Assembly: GCA_033239125.1 (NCBI GenBank) | Contig: BSWB01000004.1 | Location: 117,561,235 to 117,625,234 of the forward strand | Source: Fagopyrum homotropicum | Lineage: Eukaryota > Streptophyta > Magnoliopsida > Caryophyllales > Polygonaceae | Direction: 5' to 3' | Length of the DNA stretch: 64,000 nucleotides | In this document: one piece after another, positions 1 through 11,400 of the stretch | Layout of the letters: every line of letters begins with the position of its first letter | How positions within the stretch are numbered: the first letter of the stretch is position 1 | Notes under the pieces: model-generated | Told to the model about the DNA's origin: nothing | Databases searched by the model: none | What the model saw: the letters and a program-made list of their open reading frames with translations, nothing else | Made by a program: the position numbers and the translations under genes

Positions 1-522
1 TTCTTTTAATACATTTTCCTTGGCCCTCCCACATCAAACATGCCTTTTTCTATCACTTATCCTAATTCCCAGATGGTGAAAGGAGGGTTACATATTTCAT
101 TGAGGGGCTAGCATGATCAAGATATGAGAAAAGAAAAGAAGTGAATTGCCTTAGTCATGTGTTCAAGTAACAAAAGTAAACTCATTCATGCTATGATTAA
201 CATCTCAACACAACTAAGCATCTTTTTGCCTATCCACATACACATTTCTCATCATAGAGGTCATTTCCATCATAAGAAGCACAAAAATTTTGAAAATTCA
301 TAGGATTTGAAAAAGATCTTGCAAATGCAAGTGTCGTAGTGGAAAGAAAGTAGTGCAAGAGTTATTACAAGCCAAATCATAGTGCAAAGTTCATAAAGTG
401 CTAATATGAAACGAACGGTATTGTAAGTACCCCCACCCCATACTTAACATCCACATTGTCCCCAATATGAAAATCAAGCATGACATGAAGAAAAATACTT
501 ACAATGTAAAAGAAGTGAAAGC
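1..522 (-). other. 3' UTR of element B
   Basis: Non-coding stretch after ORF2 on the minus strand. It resembles the 3' UTRs of A1 (14692-16024) and A2 (36291-37651): for example the block around 20-50 (GGCCCTCCCACATC) is the reverse complement of a block near 15298-15311, and the AAGTATGGGG-type word is seen near 446-455. The purine tract and 3' LTR that should follow lie beyond the window edge. No ORF is supported here. Confidence 0.75.
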
Positions 523-2008
523 TCAATCCTCTGTAGGTGGTGGTGGTAGTGGATAAGGATACATCGGTGCACTAGGATCGTAGAAGTGGCCGAACTGGTG
601 GAAGTATAAGTCTCTCATCTGGCCATCGTAGGATGAATGCCTAGCGTCTGTCTCCTGCTTGTAGTTCCTGAACTGAGTGTTCAGGGTGTCGTAGTCGGTG
701 TGGAGAGCGTGATAGTCGGTGCTGAGGCTCTAGAAACTAGAGACTAGCTCCCTAAAGTGACGGGGAAGGCGACGTCCTCGTCCATGTCCTGGGGCACGTG
801 CAAATGAGCGGCAAGGTGGCTGCATGTCATCCTCCGTCTCCTCATCGCCTTTACTAGTCCGGCTAGGTCCTGCACCATGAGTGTCGGTGTCCATGGCATC
901 CGTAGCATGACCGCTATGAGTATCACTCTCAAACTCGAGCATGGTCCCCTGTCCTCCATCCTCATCCTCCTCCTCAGAGTCACCTGCATCATCATCATAG
1001 TAAGTAGGAGGAGAGAACTCCTCAAGCATCGACTCGAACGTCTCCTTCCAGTTCCTCTTGTTCCGAATAGTGTATTCGGACTTCCAAATGATCTCGGATG
1101 GTTTCTTCTTTGGATCCCTGTGCCATGGCATGGGCACATGAAGGGTTCCTCTCCCTCGAGGAATCAAGACCTGTCAAACAACCAACCGCTGTGAGCCTAA
1201 TGGAAGGGCACTCTCAGCTAGAGTGCATCCCGAGAAGTCTAATCCCATAGTCTTAGCCACATGAGTGATAAGACCTCCTGCACAAATATCGCCCTTAGCT
1301 TTGTTGGATATCTTTCCTAGATAGTCAGCAAGCATGGTAAAGATGTCGGGAATGGTGACGGATGTCATGCAATAGAGAATGAAAAGCTCATCAGCCTTGA
1401 GCTTCTGTGGAGTCTCTGTCCATGCAAATAGGCTCTCACTAAGAATCCTATGTACTACCTTAAAGGAGAGGTTGTACATACTAGTCTCCTTAGAATTTCC
1501 GGGTCTCCACTTATCTCCACCATATTCACCCACTGAAATAGCTTCCCAAAAGTCACTAGCACTAACACCTCTAGCAAATGTGCCTGCATCTGAATAAGAA
1601 AAGCCGAACAAGTCTCCAAAAGTGTCAATAGACATGTTGTGATCTTGGCTCATAAGGCGGAAGGTGACCATCCTTTCCCTAGGATCATGCTCGAATGTAC
1701 TAAGGAACTCTAGGGTGATCTTGGTATAAGCATCCTCCCTAATCGTAGCAAATTGTCTCAGCCCAGCCCTGTCAAGCATCATATCTACATCCTCTCGAAC
1801 AAACAAGGAATCTAGATCATCTAACACAATGTAGCGAGGAGGGGTGAATGGGCGATCTAAGATTGCGTGCATAGCGTTTTTTGTGCTTGGATAGGGGAGA
1901 GGGAAGCTTAGGAATGTTTTGAGGTGGTGGTGGAGGTGGGGGAGGGGCTTTGGAAGAAGATCCCTTCTTCTTCCCCGTATTCCTAGTTATTCTCTTCACA
2001 ATATCCAT
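523..2008 (-). pseudogene. ORF2 of element B, protein of unknown function
   Basis: Third ORF, placed between pol and the 3' LTR. The start is chosen at the ATG at 2006-2008 because the N-terminus (MDIVKRITRN) matches MDFVRRV in the family A copies. Order: a short basic segment with KKK, a run of nine prolines, a globular domain including a TLEFLSTFEHD block, a TETPQKLKADELF block and a KGDICAGGLITHVAKTMG block, an acidic low-complexity stretch, and a C-terminus ending YPLPPPPTED. The frame changes near 1870-1890 (after a run of A) and near 1175, and there is a TAG at about 730-732. From memory it resembles proteins annotated as ATHILA ORF-1 or putative plant transposon protein; no search was possible. 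No signal peptide or membrane span is visible, so an envelope role is not supported. Confidence 0.75.
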
Positions 2009-2991
2009 TCTGCAGCAAAAAATCGCCCTGTTCTTCACAAAAATCAAACGATTTTTTTGGGCTAGGTCGATTTTTCTGTCGATTTCTACGATTCTCACAA
2101 TTCTGTAAAGTTCTATTCCAACAATCACCACATACAGTTTCCTATAGTGATTCCTAAGCAGATTCCTCGATCAATTTTAGCAAACAAACACTTCCTAAGC
2201 AAACTTCAATTTCGAACAAGAAACTTAGGTTTTGGAAAGAAAAACCTGAATTCCGTACGGAGGAGTCGATTGCCGTGCTTGTTGTTGGTAGATCCTTGTT
2301 CCTTGTTGAAAATGCATCAGTTTGGAGTCAAGAATCACTCAAAATGATTAAGGAATGAGGATTGTAGGGTATGGGCGATTTTCGGAGTTCTTGAGAGAGG
2401 GAAATCGAGAGTGGAAGGTTGTGGAATGAGGAAGATCGAGTGGTTGAGTCTTTATATAGGGTCGAGAAACTGTGAAGAAAATCGGCCGATTTATAAGGTC
2501 GATTTAATCGTCGGGGCGATTTTTCTCTGAAATCAAAGAAAATCGGACGATTTACTTTGGTGGGTCGATCTCCAGGTCAATTTTTCTTCCCGTTGTCAAA
2601 ATTCGCCTTGCCCTGCTTCTGAATCGGACGATTTACTTTAGGTAACTCGATTTTTCTCTGAACACTTGGAAATCGGACGATTTTTCTTGGCAGGTCGATC
2701 TCCAGGTCGATTTTTCTTCCTGTTGTCAAAAATCGCCTTGGTCTGCTCCTGAATCGGACGATTAACTTAGTGTAGCTCGATTTCCTTCCTTATTCTTCAT
2801 GGATATTGAAGATTAAACTGATTTATGCTCCCTTTCTCCATGGATCTCTCAATATGGACCTAATTTCCTACGATTAATGACACGACAAACCAAGAGTGCA
2901 TCGAGGAACAAATAAAAAAAATAAAAACAAAGAAACAAAGCAACTAATCTACTCTAACTAAGTGATGAAAGGAGGGAAAAACTATACTATC
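2009..2991 (-). other. Leader between pol and ORF2 of element B, motif-rich
   Basis: About 980 bases without a credible gene. It holds at least five copies of the family B palindrome: 2480-2492, 2541-2553, 2622-2634, 2671-2683 and 2752-2763. Between them are many single half-sites of the form GGTCGATTTTTCT. The matching stretch in A1 (12516-13234) carries the family A motif instead. Confidence 0.75.
2520..2779 (-). repeat. Tandem duplication of about 130 bp carrying two family B motifs per unit
   Basis: AATCGGACGA at 2541 recurs at 2671, and GAATCGGACG at 2621 recurs at 2751, both with a 130-base period. The sequence between them (a CTCCAGGTC word, a TTGTCAAAA word, CGCCTTG) is shared with few changes. 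The motif number in this leader therefore doubled by tandem duplication. Confidence 0.8.
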
Positions 2992-3009
2992 ATGGGTTGC
3001 CTCCCAAGA
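2992..3009 (-). promoter_or_regulatory. Post-pol hairpin of element B
   Basis: On the minus strand the sequence is CTTGGG AGGCAA CCCATG, preceded by AAGCGCTT. It lies 45 bases after the pol stop. The stem is weakened by one T-T pair. The same hairpin follows pol in A1, A2 and C and remains in D2. Confidence 0.7.
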
Positions 3010-3054
3010 AGCGCTTGATTTATCGTCTTTAGGTGGACGGTGTATGATTTGTGT

Positions 3055-4642
3055 TCAATGGAGGAGGATGGGAGCTATCTCGTCGACCGGAACTTCCGGT
3101 GTGTATTTCTTCAACCATTGGCCATTAACCTTGAAACTTCCGCTTTGTTCACCCCATACTTCAACTGCACCATGGGGGAAAATTCGATTAATTACATAAG
3201 GTCCTGTCCAACGGGATTTAAGCTTACCTGGAAATAGACGAAGCCTTGAGTTGAATAGAAGGACTTGGTCTCCCTCCTTCAAATCTTTTGGAATGATGTG
3301 CTTATCATGCCAACGCTTTGTCCGTTCCTTGTAGATCTTTGCGTTCTCATACGCATTTAGCCTGATCTCATCTAGCTCGTTGATGTCTAAGAGCCGCTTC
3401 TCTCCGGCTTCTTTCATGTCAAAATTGAGCCACTTGATAGCCCAATAGGCTTTATGCTCTAGCTCTACAGGAAGATGACAAGATTTACCATAGACAAGAT
3501 TATAGGGAGTCGTACATATTGGTGTCTTGAAGGCCGTCCTGTACGCCCATAGTGCATCGTCAAGCTTCATTGACCAATCTTTTCTCGTTTTAGAGACGGT
3601 TTTCTCTAAAATTCCCTTAATCTCTCTATTGGATATTTCGACTTGTCCGCTGGTTTGCGGATGGTAAGGTGTAGCTATCTTATGGGTCACCCCATACTTA
3701 GCCAATAGAGTCTCAAATCGACGGGCTGTGAAATGCGTTCCTCCGTCACTAATGATGGTTCGGGGAGTTCCGAACCTTGGGAAGATCGTTCTATTGAAGA
3801 ACTTCACCACTACCATTGCATCATTAGTCGGAGAAGCGATTGCCTCTACCCATCTTGAGACATAGTCGACGGCAAGAAGTATATATTGGTTACCGCATGA
3901 AGATGGGAAGGGTCCCATAAAATCGATGCCCCATACATCCAAGATCTCTACTTCTTGTATGTTGTTGAGAGGCATCTCATTCCTCCTTGATATATTACCT
4001 GTCCTTTGACAAGCATCACAAGCAACAACAAACTTTTGCACATCTTTGAAAAGTGTAGGCCAATAGAAGCCGGAACGAAGTACCTTAGCACAAGTCTTGT
4101 GGGAACTAGCATGTCCGCCACATGGTAAAGAATGGCAATGGTGGATGACACTATCCACCTCATCTTCGGGGATACATCTCCTGCAAATGCCATCGGGACC
4201 TCTTTTGAATAGAAGAGGTTCGTTCCAATAGAATTGCCGGACGTCACTAAAGAACTTCTTCTTTTGAGCATATGAAAGTCCGGGTGGAATCTCCTGACAA
4301 ACAAGGTAATTCACAATGTCAGCAAACCATGGATCATTACCTTTTGAGATGTGTTGAAGACACTCTTCAATCTGGTGTAGCTGTTCGTCAGGGAATGAGT
4401 CGTCTATAGGAAGTTCATCCATCTCTCCGGTGAGTTGTGGAAGACGACTAAGATGATCGGCAACGGAGTTTTCCGATCCTTTCTTATCACGAATCTCTAA
4501 ATCGAACTCTTGTAAGAGTAAGATCCATCTTAGAAGCCTTGGCTTCGCATCCTTCTTCGTGAATAGGTATCGAATTGCGGAATGGTCCGTATAGACTATC
4601 ACCTTCGCACCTACAAGATAGGAATGAAATTTCTCAAAAGCG
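3055..4642 (-). pseudogene. pol: pol of element B, 3' part: end of RNase H and integrase
   Basis: Open for about 529 codons up to the A1 insertion, which splits the RNase H domain. Visible in order: TDHSAIRYL of RNase H, then SVADHLSRL; the integrase zinc-binding HHCC region (HHCHSLPCGGH, then CDACQRTGN); the catalytic core with GIDFMGPFP (first Asp), IISDGGTHF (second Asp) and HPQTSGQVEISNREIKGILE (Glu); and a C-terminal GPYVINRIFPHGAVEV block like the chromodomain-free Athila integrases. The frame is intact to the stop at 3055. It forms one gene with 17840-20587 across A1. Confidence 0.9.
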
Positions 4643-4647
4643 TATAC
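4643..4647. repeat. Target-site duplication TATAC, left of A1
   Basis: TATAC at 4643-4647 directly precedes the TG of the A1 LTR. The same five bases follow the A1 3' LTR at 17835-17839. Five-base duplications are usual for Ty3/gypsy integrases. Confidence 0.95.
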
Positions 4648-4943
4648 TGTTAGCATGAAATATTGTGATATTTTAGGCACGTTTTCTAAACGTATTTGAT
4701 TCATATTGATAGTCTTTGATTGAGTATCATTGCATATATGAGCTAGTATTACCTATATTGTCGATATGGATGTCTACACTAGCTTTATGTTGATTATAGG
4801 TGATTGAGAGTCATTTCCGAGCGGAATCGAGCAAAGAAGAGTTGATTGAATATGTCCATGGATTGAGGGCATTATTAGGAGCAAATTGGAGTTCAACTTG
4901 AGGAATGCACGAGGCTAGGGAAGAATCACGTTCTTGCCCTAAA

Positions 4944-5127
4944 CCACGCTCTAAAATACGGCCGTACTACAAACCACGTTTAGTTCCACGGCCGTGGAAC
5001 ACTGCAAAGAGAGGCGTGATGCATTCCAGTAACTATTACGGCCGTGGAACATATGGTCCAAACCGTGACACAATCCACGCTCTAAATTACGGTCGTGGAA
5101 TCTTCCACGACCGTGATCTTGGCGATA
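4944..5127 (+). promoter_or_regulatory. Family A motif cluster upstream of the LTR TATA box
   Basis: Within about 180 bases there are three exact ACGGCCGT cores (4958-4965, 4988-4995, 5038-5045), a near copy (TTACGGTCGTGG) and several half-sites of the form CCACG, often followed by CTCTAAA. The cluster ends about 70 bases before the TATA box, where transcription-factor sites would be expected. The same cluster is in the 3' LTR (16321-16493). Confidence 0.75.
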
Positions 5128-5193
5128 TTTTTCGCCACATTTTGAAGCCACGATCTTTTGAAGATTGGGCCGGGCCGATATTTTATCTTGCCC

Positions 5194-5200
5194 TATAAAA
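5194..5200 (+). promoter_or_regulatory. TATA box of the A1 5' LTR
   Basis: TATAAAA in CCCTATAAAAAGACGG. The 3' LTR has the same box at about 16571. The 5' LTR of A2 has TATAAAA at the equivalent place on the minus strand. Confidence 0.75.
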
Positions 5201-6462
5201 AGACGGACGAAGCAAGATTCCATCATCCTTGCTTAGCGGCATTCATCGACGCCTACACCTCGTTTATGATCGCTTAGGGAATTTTGGCAATCCACGCTTC
5301 ATCTCCGCTTAGAGAATTTCAACGCCGTTTAAGCCCTTGCTTGGAATCATTGACATCTCATTGGAGACCGAAGTTCGCATCTGGGATTTGCCCTATTCTC
5401 GCACTTTTGGTGGAGATTGCTGTTGAGATCTCCGGATTGGCGGAAGATCGAAGCTTTTGGAAGATTGTTGCAAGAAGATCTCTCTTCTTGTTTAGGTTTG
5501 ATTTGGAAAACGGATTGACATCCCGTTCTCCCTTCTTTCCTAAGATTGTGATTGTTTGCTTTATTTTGAATCCATTGACAATATTTGTTCTCGATTGTGA
5601 CTTTGAGATTGGTTTGAAGATTATTGAAAGTTTTCGGAAGTTTTCATCTTTCTATCTTTTAATCCTTGAATTGATATCAACATGACGGTTATTGGCTAAA
5701 AACCCTTAACAATTCTAAGGTGAAGGGTTGATAGTTGTGGCTTAGATGATGATAGATCGATCGTAAACAGATTAGACCCTGAGAGTTAGAGAGAATCGTC
5801 GACGAACCCTAAATTACGGGCTGTTCTTGAGTTCCACGGCCGTGGAGTCTCAAGATCCAACCGTAATTTCCTTTAAGTTTACGAACCTGCTTTTACTTTA
5901 GTCCAAAGTTAAAGATTTGCTTTAACTTAGTTTAGACTTGTCTTTTCTAGGTGGTAGTGAAGCCTCAACAACCTCTACCTCGATTGTGAGTGTCATAACC
6001 ATAATCGGCTAAGTTAGTCTCGATCCTTGGATTACAAGTTTGGGTATTTGACATTAATTCTTGCTTTTAGAACCTTTCTATATTGAGCCTCAACAACCTG
6101 TATAGGGAGTGTCTTGTAGGTGAGTCATATAAGGTTTTTGGAACTTCACCGTACGATTACCTTACATTAGCATACCTTTGCATATCTCACTCTGTCTTTA
6201 TATCATTAGTATATCTTGAATCGATTGCCACAGCTGGATACCTGGATCTTTAGGATTGTTGTTTTCCCAATATTTGCAAAACTCTCATATTTACTCGCTT
6301 GATAATCTGCAATTGAATTTGTTCCCACCCAAATCCTTGTGTTCGATACTCTGGAATTCTTGCTTAACTACGTCGATCCGTACACTGCGGGTTCGCTTGC
6401 TTGATTCTAGTTTTATAAATTTAAAACTTATTTGCACACACCTCTAGGGGCGAACAAGTTTT

Positions 6463-6480
6463 TGGCGCCGTTGCCGGGGA
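6463..6480 (+). promoter_or_regulatory. Primer-binding site of A1, tRNA-Asp
   Basis: TGGCGCCGTTGCCGGGGA, six bases after the LTR end. From established knowledge this is complementary to the 3' 18 bases of plant tRNA-Asp (GTC) including CCA, the usual Athila primer. Minus-strand DNA synthesis would start here. Confidence 0.9.
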
Positions 6481-6557
6481 ATTGGTTTCGGCCGAATTCG
6501 GTAGCCGGTTGTCAAGCTTGGGAGCTTGCTCTCGTTATTTGATATTACTTTGAGTGC

Positions 6558-8408
6558 ATGCGCAGGTCTAGGAACACCGAAGATCTCTTGCCTCTTGATC
6601 AAGAGCTAGAAAAAACTTTAAGGAAAAAGCGCAAGGAAAAGAAGATGGCTGAAGGACACGAACGTGATCTTCAGGCGGAGTTAGCGGAGAAGGAAGCTCA
6701 ACTCCAATGGAATGAGACTCTCCGCCAAGATGAGATGGATCGTCATCAATCTCAAGTTAAAAATCTACAAGACATGATCTTCCAGATGAGGGTAGAGATG
6801 AGCGACCTTAAGAATAAGGGAAGCAAGAAATCCTCAAGGAAAGCATCAAGGTCTAGAAGAAAAAGTCACTCATCCGCTGATGATAGTGATTCTTCCATGC
6901 CACCGCTGGAGGAGATTGATCCCACGATCAATGTAAATCCTTTCCATCCACCAGGAGCTGCTAATCGCCGCATTCCGCCTAGGAATGTGAGGATCGAGCG
7001 TGTAGATAATGAGCCAAGAACTCTTGGCCAGCGGATGGATCCAACATAACAACCACGCCGCTTGGGCGTGAATTTCGATGCTGAAGATGTGCAAGGGTTT
7101 AGCTTCAACCCTCAAGTCATTACTCTTGTTCGCCAAAACCAATTTGGCGGGACAAGCGCTGAATCTCCACACCAACACTTGCAGAACTTTGAGTGTATGA
7201 TGGAGACAATGAGACCAAAGGGCGCTACTACCAACAGCTATAAGCTCAAGCCTTTCTTCTTCTCCTAGAAGGGGAAAGCGTTATCTTGGTATCAAGGTCT
7301 TCCTAGTGGGAAACTAGATACGTGGGAAGACCTTTCCGCGGAGTTCCTCACCAAATTCTTTCCGCCATCCAAAACGGCGGAACTTAGAGGTAAGATTAAT
7401 GCTTTTTCCATGAGACCTAACGAAAGTTTGTTTCAATCTTGAGAAAGGTTTCAGGATTTGCTCTTGGATTGCCCTCATCATGGCATATCCAAACTTGTCT
7501 TGTTGGAGATCTACAACAAGGGGCTAGATGCGGGAACACAATTCAACCTCCAATCCCTCTCATGTGGAACGTTCATAGACATGAGAGAAGATGACGCTTG
7601 GGACTTCATTGAGAAGCAAGCAAGAGTCATAGAGAAGTATTCCCACCGGAAAGTGGAGGGAAATCGTGTGGAGCAAGGAGCAAAGCTCACACACGAAGCT
7701 CAAAATCAGATTTTCTCCCTCAACAATGAGATCAAAGAGTTGAAGGAGGCTATCAAGACCAACTTCCCAAAGCAACAAGGGAAGGATGTTGGTTATTTGG
7801 GCAACAACAATGGCGGCAACAACAATAACCGGAACAATAACCGGAATAACAATTGGAATGGAAACAACAACAACTGGAACAACGATTGGAACAACAATAG
7901 GGGTTCAAACAACAACAATTGGCGCTCCAATCAACAAAATTCCGGTAACTCTTATCCTTCCAACTCAAATTCACTAACTCCACCTTCCTCTTTCTCTACT
8001 CCTTTGAAAAGCCAGGGGCAATCATCTAATGGAGGAAACGCTTTGGGGAAAGAGAAGCCCGATCCCATATTGGAAACGATTTTGGGAAAGCTTCAAGGGT
8101 TGGAGAACCGCCTCATCAAGGTTGATGATCAAGTTTCTAAGGTTGACAAAGCTCAAAAGGTTCTAGAAAACCAAATGTTCAACCACGCGGAGGAAGTTCC
8201 TAGAAATCAAGGGAAGCTTCCAGGAAAGACGGAGGACAACCCTAAGGGAAGGGTGATGGCGATTACAACTAGGAGCGGAGTGACAACCACCAATCCGCAG
8301 CCTACGTTCGTTGAAGTCCCCGTAGAGAAGGGAAAGGAGAAGGGGAAGGAGAAGGAAGACGTCTACGTTCCTCCTCCAGCTTACAAACCTCCCCTTCCAT
8401 TCCCTTAA
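6558..8408 (+). pseudogene. gag: gag of A1, broken by four stop codons
   Basis: Starts at ATG 6558 (MRRSRNTEDLLPLDQELEKT), matching the start of gag in A2, B and D1. One reading frame runs throughout but is cut by stops at 7047, 7266, 7440 and 8406. Domains: a charged coiled-coil N-terminus (about residues 1-110), a central capsid-like region (RGKINAFSMRPNESLFQ onward), an asparagine-rich linker (about 7800-7960), and the stretch leading to protease (PPAYKPPLPFP). Four sense codons in A2 correspond to the four stops: CAA to TAA (twice), a Leu codon to TAG, and TGG to TGA. No CCHC knuckle is seen. Gag would form the virus-like particle. Confidence 0.9.
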
Positions 8409-8463
8409 TCTAGAGCGCGAGCGCGCCTAGATTAAGGGAATGGAAGGGGAGGTTTGTAAGCTG
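8377..8463. repeat. Perfect 37-bp inverted repeat in gag-pol of A1 (fold-back mutation)
   Basis: The left arm at 8377-8413 is the exact reverse complement of the right arm at 8427-8463. The 13-base spacer is itself nearly palindromic (GCGCG AG CGCGC). In A2 the same place reads on normally into DKQFGKF, so in A1 about 38 bases of coding sequence were replaced by an inverted copy of the preceding 30. This shifts the gag-pol frame. Confidence 0.95.
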
Positions 8464-11400
8464 CATATTAACATACCATTTATTGATGCTATTGTAGGTA
8501 TGCCGGCCTATGGCAAGTTCTTGAAGGAGCTCCTCTCCAACAAGAGGAAGCTAGAAGACTTCGGTGAGGTCAAGATGAGTTCGGATTCTTCGGACCTCAT
8601 CAAGACCATGAAGGAGAAAATGCCCCCAAAGCTTAAGGATTCGGGGTCATTTTGCATTCCCATTGGAGTAGGAGATGTCACATATGACGCTTTATGTGAC
8701 TTAGGAGCAAGTGTAAGTATCATACCACTTGCATTGTGTAGGAAGATCGGTTTAGGTGACCCTAAACCGGTGAAGATGACGTTATACATGGCGGATCGAT
8801 CCATCACTCGCCCCGTCGGTATTGTAGAAGACGTCCCGGTCAAGCTAGGTAAATTCTTCGTTCCCATTGATTTCGTCGTGCTTGAAATTCCTGCAGATAG
8901 TCCGGTCCCGATCATACTCGGAAGACCGTTTCTTGCAACTTCCGGCTGCATAGTCGATTGCAAGAATGGTAGACTCGCTTTTGACATTGGAGAAGAGAAA
9001 GTAGAGTTCGTTCTTTCCACTCTAGTGAAGGAGCCAATCTTTGATGAGGATATTTACGATATCCAAGATGAAGAAGGATTATCTAGAGAGGAGGTAAGTG
9101 CGATTCTCTTTAACGATCCTTTACAAAAAGTTATCACTATAAGTCTAACCAATGTAGGGGAAGATGAAGAGTGCAATGAAGCAATTGAAGCCTTAGAAGC
9201 ACAAGAAGAGATGCATGAAGAGGAGTTTGAGAAGCTCCACGATGAGGCTGAGAATGTCAGAATCCACGGTCATACCCTGTATTCCACGACCGTGGATTCC
9301 ACAACCAAAATCATGCCTCATTCCAGGGGATTATACGGCCGTGGAGAAGATGTGACAACCGTATTTCCCTTCCACGCCCTAAACCACGGCCGTGGAGGAC
9401 AAGATCCACCCGTAATTTTGGCCGTGGAAGAGAGTGATCGAGACATCTCATCGACTTCTTCCGACTCTTCTCCAACACACTCATCACCCTTAGAAACTTC
9501 TAAAGAAACATCGGATGCTTCTCAAGGATCGTTGGAAGCTCCGAAAACAATGGAACTCAAACCACTTCCTACTCATCTAAGGTACGCTTTTCTAGGATCT
9601 AATTCTACCTTTCCGGTTGTTGTTAGTTCCGACCTAAGCATAGATGAACATGAACAGCTCATGATTGTCCTTAGGAAACATAATAAGGCTATAGGATATA
9701 CTATCGAGGACTTAGTAGGAATTAAACCCTCCCTATGCATGCATAAGATACTAATGGAGGAAGACTTTAGAACTTCGAGACAACCTCAAAGGCGGTTGAA
9801 TCGGACCATGAAGGAGGTTGTCAAGAAGGAAATTCTTAAACTTCTTGATGCAGGTATCATCTATCCTATCTCCGATAGTAAGTGGGTGAGTCCAGTTCAA
9901 GTAGTTCCGAAGAAGGGAGGAATGACGGTCATCACCAACAAGAACAACGAACTCATTCCTACCCGAACCGTGACTGGATGGCGGATGTTCATAGACTACC
10001 GCAAGCTCAACAATGTAACGCGGAAGGATCATTTTCCATTGCCATTCATTGATCAAATGCTTGAAAAGTTAGCGCAACATTCACATTTTTGCTACCTTGA
10101 CGGCTATAGTGGTTTCTTTCAGATTCCGATACATCCGGACGATCAGGAGAAGACCACATTCACGTGCCCGTGGGGTACGTTTGCTTATAGGAGAATGCCA
10201 TTCGGGCTTTGCAACGCCCCAGCCACCTTCCAACGGTGCATGATGGCCATCTTCTCCGAATACGTAGAGGAAATCATGGAAGTCTTCATGGACGACTTCT
10301 CCGTATACGGTTCCTCTCTTAACGATTGCCTTTCTAACCTTTCTCTTGTTTTGCAAAGGTGTGAAGACACTAATCTAGTTCTTAATTGGGAGAAGTGTCA
10401 ATTCATGGTTAAGGAAGGAATCGTATTAGGTCACTTAGTCTCTAGTAGAGGGATAGAAGTAGACAAAGCTAAGATAGAGACCATAGAGAAACTTCCTCCC
10501 CCAATTTTGGTGAAAGGGATAAGAAGTTTCCTAGGACATGCTGGATTTTATAGACGTTTCATCAAGGACTTTTCTAAGATATCAAAACCTCACACTAATC
10601 TATTGATGAAGGATGCGGTTTTTGAGTTTTCGCAGGAATGTTTAGATGCGTTCAACACCATTCGGCAAGCTCTAATCTCAGCACCTATTATCCAACCTCC
10701 GGATTGGACTCTACCCTTTGAGATTATGTGCGACGCTAGTGACGTAGCTATTGGAGCTGTTGTTGGACAACGAAAGGAAGAACGAACCCATGCCATATAC
10801 TATGCTAGCAAGACGCTAGATGAAGCGCAGCTTAACTACGCCACTACCGAGAAAGAGTTTTTAGCCATTGTCTATGCTATTGACAAGTTTCGCTCTTATC
10901 TTGTAGGTGCAAATGTGATTGTCTACACGGATCATGCTGCGATCCGGTACCTCCTTGCGAAGAAAGATGCGAAACCAAGGCTGATTAGATGGATTCTTCT
11001 CCTACAAGAATTCGATCTTGAGATCCGCGACAAGAAAGGTTCAGAAAATTCTGTTGCAGATCATTTGAGTCGTCTAACACATCTAGAGGACGACCATCTA
11101 CCTATTGATGACTCCTTCCCGGACGAACACCTACATATCATAGAGGAGTACATCAACGTGATCTCCAAAGGTAACGAACCATGGTTTGCTGATTTTGTTA
11201 ACTATTTGGTTTGCCAGGAGATACCACCCGGACTATCCTACGCACAAAGGAAGAAGTTATTCAAGGACGTCCGGGAATACTATTGGAACGAGCCTCTCCT
11301 CTTTAAGAGAGGTCCGGATGGCATCATTCGGCGATGTGTGCCGGAAGATGAGATGCAAAGTGTCATCCGTCATTGTCATTCACTACCTTGTGGAGGACAC

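Larger units (their letters stand above)
4648..6456 (+). repeat. 5' LTR of A1
   Basis: Begins TGTTAGCATG and ends GGGGCGAACA. It matches 16025-17834 throughout. The left part holds a dense cluster of the family A motif (4944-5127) just upstream of a TATA box at 5194-5200. One more palindrome lies in the downstream part (5836-5843). Two copies of AGCCTCAACAACCT lie at about 5959 and 6085. Confidence 0.95.

Noticed and set aside
4944..5127. CRISPR-like array of short palindromic repeats
   Set aside because: The copies are 8-16 bases, unevenly spaced, in both coding and non-coding DNA of a eukaryotic genome, with no cas genes.
4905..5198. 97-codon ORF in the A1 LTR, repeated at 16282-16575
   Set aside because: It spans the motif cluster and ends at the TATA box, so it lies upstream of transcription. 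The two copies are simply the two LTRs, and A2 has no equivalent reading frame.
5284..5685. 133-codon ORF in the LTR leader of A1, repeated at 16662-17063
   Set aside because: No recognisable domain, composition typical of leader DNA, and A2 LTRs do not keep the frame.
7753..7983. Cysteine-rich small protein on the minus strand opposite the gag linker (also at 44238-44522, 20647-20853 and 63681-63881)
   Set aside because: It is the antisense reading of asparagine-rich codons (AAC/AAT read as GTT/ATT in a frame giving Cys). It appears in every family wherever the Asn-rich linker exists.
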